A DNA stretch of 15,526 nt from the NCBI GenBank assembly GCA_030042765.1, contig JASHZA010000061.1, positions 1 to 15,526 on the forward strand, in the 5' to 3' direction. The translations under genes and the position numbers were made by a program. The stretch is from Candidatus Binataceae bacterium. GTDB lineage: Bacteria; Desulfobacterota; Binatia; Binatales; Binataceae. Under the pieces are notes generated by a model. That model searched no databases. It had not been told where the DNA came from and saw only the letters and a program-made list of their open reading frames with translations. This document shows positions 6,900-12,563 of this stretch, in pieces; position 1 is the stretch's first letter; the number at the start of each line of letters is the position of its first letter.

Positions 6900-7949
6900 C
6901 TATCTGTGCAAGGTGGATGGAATCACCTCCTGGCACCATTCGAACGCCCGCATAAAGATTGAGCGGTCGCGGAAGAACAGGACATTTCCCCACGATCCGC
7001 GAATCGTGTCGATCCGATTGCAGTAGTAAGAGATCACGCCTTCGCTATCCAGATGGTAGATAACGATGTGCCAGCGATAACCGCGGGATCTCATTTCGGC
7101 AACCAGCTCCGCGAGAGTTACAGATGAAGCCGAGCCGAATGCGTGGGTCGGATCCCAGAACTCGGCCATGACGACGCCGATGTCGGCGTCGTCGAGCCCA
7201 CGCAGTACTTCAAGGTCGAAACCTTCGGCATCAACCTTGAGCACGCCGGCGACGCGAGGAAGCGTGCCCTTTTGTATGAGCTGTCCGATACTGGAGATCG
7301 GTACCGAAACGACCTGGGTAAACTGAAGATCCTGAAACAGCGGCCGCGGGACCAGAGTGTTGTAAAGGGTCGGGTCTCGCTGCGCCATCGCGGATAGATC
7401 CGTCGCGATGTGCAGATCCATGACACCCTCACTGCGGCCGAGCGCCAGCGGGAACGCGCGGAATCGCGGATTCGCGCGGAGGCGGTCGTTCAGTCGCTCA
7501 AACGAGGGAGGGTAAGGCTCGAAAGCGTAGACGAAGTATCCTGCTTCGAGAAGACGATCGGAGACCGTGCCGACGTGGGCACCGACATCGATCGCGGTCG
7601 AATCGGGCAAAAACGAATACAAGTAGGCGAGCAGCCCGACTTCCGGATTTTCCGTGGAAAATCCGTCAGTGATCGCAAGTCGCGCCCGCGACTGACTTCG
7701 TATGGGCTCTTTGCCCTGGCCGCCTGCCTGCGCGAGGACGAGAGTTCGAATTTCGGTGAGCAATCCCGTAATCGAGGTATTGAGCCTCGCCTGGCCTTCC
7801 TCAAGACGGGCGCTGACCTCGTGCAAGGTCGCGAGCATCTGAGTCAGCGCATCCAGGATGGTGGTGTCGTTCGCCACCAGCGAATGGAGAATGCTCTCCA
7901 ACTCGTAGAGCGCGGTGTTGTCGCTCGATTCTTTAAAAGTATCAGCCAT
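6900..7949 (-). CDS. FkbM family methyltransferase with N-terminal coiled coil
   Basis: This is a 349-residue protein. The SAM-binding motif I is AIDVGAHVGT (119-128), with the acidic residue of motif II in FEPYP (143-147). The FkbM hallmark LKVDAEGFDLEVLRG is at 237-251. FkbM enzymes usually O-methylate sugars or polyketides. Residues 11-75 are Leu/Ala/Glu-rich with heptad-like spacing (ALTQMLATLHEVSARLEEG) and probably form a coiled coil. Many FkbM proteins lack such a segment, and it may tether this one to a partner or to itself. The ATG overlaps the end of the preceding glycosyltransferase-like gene by 8 bases, so translation is coupled. The likely role is methylation of the sugar built by the operon. 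Confidence 0.9.
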   Translation of the reverse strand: MADTFKESSDNTALYELESILHSLVANDTTILDALTQMLATLHEVSARLEEGQARLNTSITGLLTEIRTLVLAQAGGQGKEPIRSQSRARLAITDGFSTENPEVGLLAYLYSFLPDSTAIDVGAHVGTVSDRLLEAGYFVYAFEPYPPSFERLNDRLRANPRFRAFPLALGRSEGVMDLHIATDLSAMAQRDPTLYNTLVPRPLFQDLQFTQVVSVPISSIGQLIQKGTLPRVAGVLKVDAEGFDLEVLRGLDDADIGVVMAEFWDPTHAFGSASSVTLAELVAEMRSRGYRWHIVIYHLDSEGVISYYCNRIDTIRGSWGNVLFFRDRSIFMRAFEWCQEVIPSTLHR

Positions 7950-9213
7950 GTGCTTGCAGACCGTCTACTTCGAGCGGCGGCATCAGGCGCTCGTAAATCG
8001 GATCGCAGGCTTGGCCGGCAGCCAGGGACCGCCAGATCCAATCGGCGGCGTCGGCGGCGGAAAATTTTTCGGCTAAAGACGCCGCACGAGCCCGAATCGA
8101 GGACTCAACCTTGGGGTCGAGGAGTTCGTTGATGGCGGTGCGCGCCGCTGCAGTGTCGTAGGGAACAATCCTGCCGAGATCGAAGCGTTTGAGGAATTGG
8201 GCCGCGGCGCTGCGAGGATGGCCTAGAAGCAAAATCGGGAGGTGAGAAGTTGCGACGATGAAGGTAATCCGGCTGGGCAGACTGAGTTCAGCAATGGCCT
8301 GAACGCTGGGAGGACTCTCGCCGTCAAGAGGGTCTGACGGCACGATGGCAAACGCGTATTTCTCCAGTATGGCCGGGAGTTGAGTATCGTGTACGGGCTC
8401 GAGCAGGTGAATGCCGTCGCTGGCCAATTCGTCACGGTCGAGAATCAAAGCGCGCGGATTCTTCTGGTTGCAATACCAATCGACCCGGTATCCGGTGTTG
8501 CGAAAGGTGCTGCGGAGCATGTCGAGCCATCGCTGTCCCCACACGTTCCCGATCATTACCCCGGACTTCCGATCGATTCCCTCGGCCGCGGGCCGCGGTG
8601 ACCGGCGGATTAGCGCCTCGGAAACCAGCGGCGGCACCAGCCAGAACTTGAGGCCATATTTCTTCTCGTAAGCCGAGCGCATTTCGGGCGAGATTACCAG
8701 CCGAAGGTCGGACTTCGCGAGGAATTCCTCCATCAGCGAATCGGAGATTCCGTCTGCGCATACGTTCTTGTCGTCCATGATGAAGGTGCAGAGAGGTATC
8801 TTGAAGAGTTCCTTGATGGCGATGGCGATGACCGGTTCGGCGGGGAGGTACGGAAGGCAAAGAGCGCGGCGCACGGTAGTTCCGGCCAGGCACCATTTTA
8901 CCCAGGCGGTGACTTCCTTCACGGAGGCCTGAATCAGCGGCAAGCAGAAGTTGGCCGCTCCAAACTCTTGCGGAACGTCGTAAAAGTTGGTGCTTCTCAA
9001 CGAGACGATCGACGTGGAATCGGGAAACATCCGTGAAACCAGGACGCCGGTTCCGTGAAGATCGACCACTTCACAGGGCGTGATCACAAGATCGGTAGGG
9101 TTGGGGAGTTTGAGGGCTCTGAAATTAGGTGGCCGCCCCTCCTGCATCGAGTTGAGGACCAGGCGCAACCGGGCGCGAGCCTTCTCGGCGATCAGTAAAG
9201 GACTTCCAACCAT
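7942..9213 (-). CDS. Glycosyltransferase-like protein (GT-B-type fold suspected)
   Basis: This is a 423-residue protein from the ATG at 9213, where GGAGG lies 15 bases upstream. An in-frame ATG at 9324 would add 37 residues but has no ribosome site; the start is uncertain. The N-terminal half has a Rossmann-like strand, DLVITPCEVVDLHGTG (41-56), and TFIMDDKN (143-150) followed by VISPEM. The C-terminal half has IVPSDPLDGESPPSVQAIAE (290-309) and LPSRITFIVATSHLPI, resembling the donor-sugar side of GT-B enzymes, where a misbehaving or absent EX7E motif is seen. FGLG-like text (FDLGRIVPYD) near the end is also common there. I could not identify a specific family. It sits between the epimerase and the methyltransferase, which supports a sugar-transfer role. 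The coding frame is certain; the function is moderate. Confidence 0.68.
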   Translation of the reverse strand: MVGSPLLIAEKARARLRLVLNSMQEGRPPNFRALKLPNPTDLVITPCEVVDLHGTGVLVSRMFPDSTSIVSLRSTNFYDVPQEFGAANFCLPLIQASVKEVTAWVKWCLAGTTVRRALCLPYLPAEPVIAIAIKELFKIPLCTFIMDDKNVCADGISDSLMEEFLAKSDLRLVISPEMRSAYEKKYGLKFWLVPPLVSEALIRRSPRPAAEGIDRKSGVMIGNVWGQRWLDMLRSTFRNTGYRVDWYCNQKNPRALILDRDELASDGIHLLEPVHDTQLPAILEKYAFAIVPSDPLDGESPPSVQAIAELSLPSRITFIVATSHLPILLLGHPRSAAAQFLKRFDLGRIVPYDTAAARTAINELLDPKVESSIRARAASLAEKFSAADAADWIWRSLAAGQACDPIYERLMPPLEVDGLQAHG

Positions 9214-9339
9214 GTTTGAAATCGATATCCTCCGGTATTTTTGGAAAAACAGGATCAGGTTCCTCTGCCAGGAGCAGCAGCCAGTGCAGAGGACGGCCCG
9301 GCGGCCCGCCTGCTCCAGACCCATGTGCGCCGAGGAAGG

Positions 9340-10386
9340 TCATACGGCGTCATACTGGGTGCGAGCCAGGTCCGTCAGGATGCGGGTAACGTTATGTTCA
9401 AGGCGCCAGGCGGGAAAGTGCGAATTGACCTTAGAGAGGTCGGAGATGTAGCAGATGTGGTCCCCTTTGCGGTTGGGCTGCTCGGGCCGGCGCTTGAGGT
9501 TAAAGCCCATTTGATCGAGCGCCTCGATGGTTTCGAGAATGGAGATACTGTTTTGGCGCCCTCCGCCGAGGTTGTAGACCTCTCCGCCTCGCGGCGCCTT
9601 GAAGAATTCGTAGAATAGGGATGCTACGTCGTCGGAATGAATCTGGTCTCGGACCTGCTTACCCTTGTAGCCATAAATCGTATATTCGACACCGCGAACC
9701 GCGCAGCGAACAATATACGCCAGATAGCCGTGCAGCTCGACGGCGGCATGCTGCGGACCGGTAATGCATCCGCAGCGGAAGATCCCGACGGGCATGCTGA
9801 AGTAGCGGCCAAACTCCTGGCAAAGAACGTCGGCCGCGACCTTTGAAACCCCGAACAGGGAGTGAAGGGTTTGATCGATCGGCATCGACTCGCTGATGCC
9901 GGTGAGTCCGTCGGCGTAGTCGTAACGGGTCGGAAGTTCGGTCAGGGTCAGATCGTTGGGCCGGTCGCCATAGACCTTATTGGTGCTGGTAAAACAGAAG
10001 GGAGAATCGGGACAGTAATCGCGGGCGGCTACCAGGAGATTCAGGGTGCCGACTGCGTTGATATCGAAGTCGTCGTATGGGATCGACGCGGCCTTGTCGT
10101 GAGAGGGTTGGGCGGCGGTATGGATAATGAACGCGGGGCGGACCGAGCGCACGAGATCGCGGATGGCGCCGCGGTCACGAATGTCGATGGTGTGATGCTC
10201 ATATTGCGGGTGGTCCTGGCACATTGTCTTGATCGCCCGCGCGGTTGACCCCTGGGAGCCGAAGAACGCCTGGCGCATATCGTTGTCGACGCCAACCACG
10301 TTCCATCCTTGTCTAGCCAGCAAATCGACGCAAGCGGACCCTACCAAACCTCCGGAGCCCGTGACCAGCGCCTTCAACTGTCGCAT
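9340..10386 (-). CDS. NAD-dependent epimerase/dehydratase, CDP-paratose 2-epimerase-like
   Basis: This is a 348-residue extended short-chain dehydrogenase. The NAD-binding motif is GSGGLVG (10-16), followed by VVGVDNDMRQAFFG and HTAAQPSHD (89-97). Next are FTSTNKVYGD (132-141), the YxxxK region reading LFGVSK (177-182), then TGP, ELHG and YGYKGKQVRDQIHSDDV. The stretches DNDMR, AAQPSHD, STNKVYGD, ELHG and GYKGKQVRD are characteristic of CDP-paratose 2-epimerase (tyvelose-forming) and close relatives. The usual catalytic Tyr is Phe178. Family members epimerise a nucleotide sugar at C2. No CDP-paratose synthase or other rfb genes are in the window, so the substrate may differ. This is the first gene of the operon. 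The ATG has no clear Shine-Dalgarno. Confidence 0.88.
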   Translation of the reverse strand: MRQLKALVTGSGGLVGSACVDLLARQGWNVVGVDNDMRQAFFGSQGSTARAIKTMCQDHPQYEHHTIDIRDRGAIRDLVRSVRPAFIIHTAAQPSHDKAASIPYDDFDINAVGTLNLLVAARDYCPDSPFCFTSTNKVYGDRPNDLTLTELPTRYDYADGLTGISESMPIDQTLHSLFGVSKVAADVLCQEFGRYFSMPVGIFRCGCITGPQHAAVELHGYLAYIVRCAVRGVEYTIYGYKGKQVRDQIHSDDVASLFYEFFKAPRGGEVYNLGGGRQNSISILETIEALDQMGFNLKRRPEQPNRKGDHICYISDLSKVNSHFPAWRLEHNVTRILTDLARTQYDAV

Positions 10387-10430
10387 TTTATCGGAGAACT
10401 AGTCGTCCAGCGTTAGCGTTGATGAGTTTA

Positions 10431-10443
10431 AAGTGCGGCACTT
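10431..10443. promoter_or_regulatory. Inverted repeat AAGTGC-G-GCACTT, operator candidate
   Basis: This is a perfect 6+1+6 inverted repeat in the 159-base gap between the tRNA gene and the first gene of the glycan operon, 45 bases upstream of its ATG. The position would suit a repressor or activator site. The operon promoter itself could not be placed with confidence. Confidence 0.3.
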
Positions 10444-10545
10444 CTACCAGAACCCAGCCGGTTCGGGCAACGGGTGTCAGCCCAAGTCGTACGGTCCGCC
10501 GGGCATCGAAACTTCCGGCTATCCATCATAGCTGGTCGGGAAAAA

Positions 10546-10622
10546 TGGTGAGCCGTCCGGGACTCGAACCCGGGACCCTGTGATTAAAAGTCACATGCTC
10601 TACCGGCCTGAGCTAACGGCTC
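10546..10622 (-). tRNA. tRNA-Lys (anticodon UUU), CCA encoded
   Basis: The minus strand folds as a complete tRNA. The acceptor stem pairs GAGCCGT with ACGGCTC. T8-A9 is followed by the D-arm GCTC/GAGC and the anticodon stem TGTGA/TCACA with loop CTTTTAA (anticodon TTT). The variable loop is GGGTC and the T-arm is CCGGG/CCCGG with loop TTCGAGT. The discriminator A is followed by an encoded CCA, then a run of five T's, which may help termination. Without CCA the gene is 74 nucleotides (10549-10622). Its 3' end points at the glycan operon. The upstream neighbour on the same strand is the PAS-receiver gene, 77 bases away. Confidence 0.96.
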
Positions 10623-10699
10623 ACCGCGAGATTTTGCAGAAAGGCGATTTTTACAGGCTTAAGCGGTTATTGAAAGCCCAGCGGCTGACAAATTGCCGG

Positions 10700-11869
10700 T
10701 CAATCAACGGGGGTCGAGGGCGCGGCGGTCGGTCCGTTAAGGTGAATGCCGGTTAAAGTTGCAATGGCGTCGAGCAAGACGGCCTTGTTGATCGGCTTGC
10801 GCAGCTCGAGGTCAGCGCCCGCTTCACGCATCCGGCGCAATTCGTCGTCGAAGGCGGAGGCGGTGAGCGCGATGATCCAGGAATGGCCGTGGAGGCGCCT
10901 TTCTAATTCGCGAATCTTATGGGTCGCGGTGATCCCGTCCATGACGGGCATATGCAGATCCATCAGGACGACGTCATAGGGGCCGGCGACAAATTTGCTT
11001 ATGGCGATCTCGCCGTTGTCCGCTTCGTCGATCTCGCATGAGAGCTTTCTCAGGTAGGTCCGTAGAACAAGACGGTTGTCCTGCGAGTCCTCGACGAGCA
11101 AGATACGCAGCGCGCGCCGGACAGGGGACGGATGGTCGGGCCTGCCGTCTCTTTCGATTGCGGCCTCAGCGGCGTCGCTTGCCGGCGTGTGGGTGATGCC
11201 GCCGCGATCCAAAAGAGAGACGGTGTCGGCGTCATCCCGTCTGGCTGCGGCGGATTCGCTGGAGGTACCGATCGACTCTTCGCAAGCAGCGGGAGGCTCG
11301 GTGTGCGCACGATCGAGGGTCTTGGTGTTGCGCAGGATAGTGACGAAACAAGTCTCGCCGTTTATTTCGATCAACGCGCCCGAGACGGTTACGGGAATAC
11401 CGCCACCGTCCTTGCGACGAATGGTCATTTCCATGTCTCGCACGCCGCCATCGGCGGCAAGTCGACGACGGAATTCTTCATGACGGTACGCGTCTACCCA
11501 GATGCCAAGTTGTTCCCACGTGTGGTCGATCGCGTCTTCGCGCCTGTAGCCCAGCCGCTCGAACCCCTGGCTCACCCCGATCAAGGTGGAATCCGCAAAG
11601 CGGCTAATCGCAGCTGCGTCCGCCGAGATATCGATGATGCGATGCAAATTGGCTTCGCATTCGTGCAGCTTCTGCTCGGCCTGTTCACGTTGCGCGATTT
11701 CGTCGCGCACTCGCTGATTGACGGCGTTCAGTTCTGTCAGATAGCGCTGCCCGAAAACCTGCGCTAGGCGCTCCCGCACAGCTGCCCCCAAATCCGGAAT
11801 ATTCGGAAGCCGCATGCTCGCGCTAACGCGGTTGCGCGCGGCGATGCCCTTTGCGCTCAGGAATCCCAC
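10700..11869 (-). CDS. PAS domain / response-regulator receiver protein without a kinase core
   Basis: This is a 389-residue protein from GTG 11869; an ATG at 11815 (residue 19) is an alternative start. Residues 45-75 look like a coiled-coil linker. A PAS domain spans about 72-183 (ANLHRIIDISADAA, with EMTIRRKDGGGIPV and FVTILRNTK as the late strands). Residues 185-250 are an acidic, Ala/Ser-rich, probably disordered linker. A receiver domain runs from 253 to about 374 with E260/D261, phospho-acceptor D304 (LMDLHMPVMDG), T336 and K358 (LRKPINK), so all receiver key residues are present. There is no HisKA, HATPase or DNA-binding domain. The receiver resembles those at the end of hybrid histidine kinases. 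It probably takes phosphate from a separate kinase or phosphotransfer protein and links it to signal sensing by PAS. The ligand is unknown. Confidence 0.85.
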   Translation of the reverse strand: MGFLSAKGIAARNRVSASMRLPNIPDLGAAVRERLAQVFGQRYLTELNAVNQRVRDEIAQREQAEQKLHECEANLHRIIDISADAAAISRFADSTLIGVSQGFERLGYRREDAIDHTWEQLGIWVDAYRHEEFRRRLAADGGVRDMEMTIRRKDGGGIPVTVSGALIEINGETCFVTILRNTKTLDRAHTEPPAACEESIGTSSESAAARRDDADTVSLLDRGGITHTPASDAAEAAIERDGRPDHPSPVRRALRILLVEDSQDNRLVLRTYLRKLSCEIDEADNGEIAISKFVAGPYDVVLMDLHMPVMDGITATHKIRELERRLHGHSWIIALTASAFDDELRRMREAGADLELRKPINKAVLLDAIATLTGIHLNGPTAAPSTPVD

Positions 11870-12004
11870 AGCCGAACAGGCTCCTCGGCCCCCTCTCCCC
11901 CTTTAGACTTTTCGCGAGCAAGCTTGGTGCCGTCTGGCGCATCGGCACTATCGACAAACAGAGACGAAAATTGCCCTTACGAGCTCGAAGTGAGCGTGCG
12001 TTGC

Positions 12005-12026
12005 ACGGCTCACCAAGTGAAGCCGT
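12005..12026. other. Imperfect hairpin between the VOC and PAS-receiver genes
   Basis: ACGGCTCAC (12005-12013) pairs with GTGAAGCCGT (12017-12026) with one bulged A and a 3-base loop, giving about 9 pairs. It lies downstream of the VOC stop (12076) and upstream of the PAS-receiver start (11869). No T-tract follows on the minus strand, so it is not a standard terminator. It may be a weak terminator or mRNA-stability element. The rest of the 206-base gap shows nothing clear. Confidence 0.3.
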
Positions 12027-12075
12027 CCTGGGACAAACAGTCTCAAAATGAGAGCGCACGCCGCTCGGATTGATC

Positions 12076-12522
12076 TTACATTCCGCTGATCAGCTCGAGC
12101 ACTGTGCCGTCGGGATCCTTGAAGCAGACCACGCCCATCGGTGCGCCGCCGGGACCGGTGAGTTTCTTGAGCGGTGCTACGAACTCGACTCGCTTCGCCT
12201 TCAGCTCCGCGTAGGTTTTGTCGATGTCGTCCACCGTAAACGCGACGCGGCAGATGCCGACGTTGTTGAGAGTCGGGTAAGGCTGGCCCTGCGTTGGAGG
12301 TTCGATGAACTCGACCAGGTCTAGTACCGGGGCGTTGGCATCGTTGCCCAGGCGCATGAATACCCCTCGCAACTTCTTCGCCTTCACTCCGAGCGCATCG
12401 CCGACGCTCGGATCATCGAGGGTGAAGTCGTTGACCTTGATGAAGCCGAGGTCCTGGTAGAAACGAATCGATCGCTCCATGTCTCTGACACAGATGTTGA
12501 CGTGGAAGAGTCGTTGCAACAT
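12076..12522 (-). CDS. VOC superfamily (glyoxalase/bleomycin-resistance fold) protein
   Basis: This is a 148-residue protein read from the ATG at 12522, where GGAGG lies 5 bases upstream. The frame is open further upstream to 12636, but that part overlaps the end of the cyclase gene and is rejected. Two beta-alpha-beta-beta-beta modules are visible. Module one has HVNICVRDMERSIRFYQDLGF (from His7) and LDLVEF (Glu71). Module two has CRVAFTVDDIDKTYAEL and FKDPDGTVLELI (Glu143). Compared with metal-dependent members, the metal ligand expected in 'HiaF.V.D' is Arg92, so one ligand of four may be missing. The reaction is unknown; the fold covers glyoxalases, dioxygenases, epimerases and antibiotic-binding proteins. 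It lies 41 bases after the cyclase-AAA gene and may be co-transcribed. Confidence 0.85.
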   Translation of the reverse strand: MLQRLFHVNICVRDMERSIRFYQDLGFIKVNDFTLDDPSVGDALGVKAKKLRGVFMRLGNDANAPVLDLVEFIEPPTQGQPYPTLNNVGICRVAFTVDDIDKTYAELKAKRVEFVAPLKKLTGPGGAPMGVVCFKDPDGTVLELISGM

Positions 12523-12563
12523 GAAATCCTCCGATGCCGCCTCCCGCATATACCGGGGTGGGG

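Noticed and set aside
11823..12059. 78-codon minus-strand frame between the VOC and PAS-receiver genes
   Set aside because: It has no ribosome site or recognisable sequence and overlaps the start of the PAS-receiver gene.
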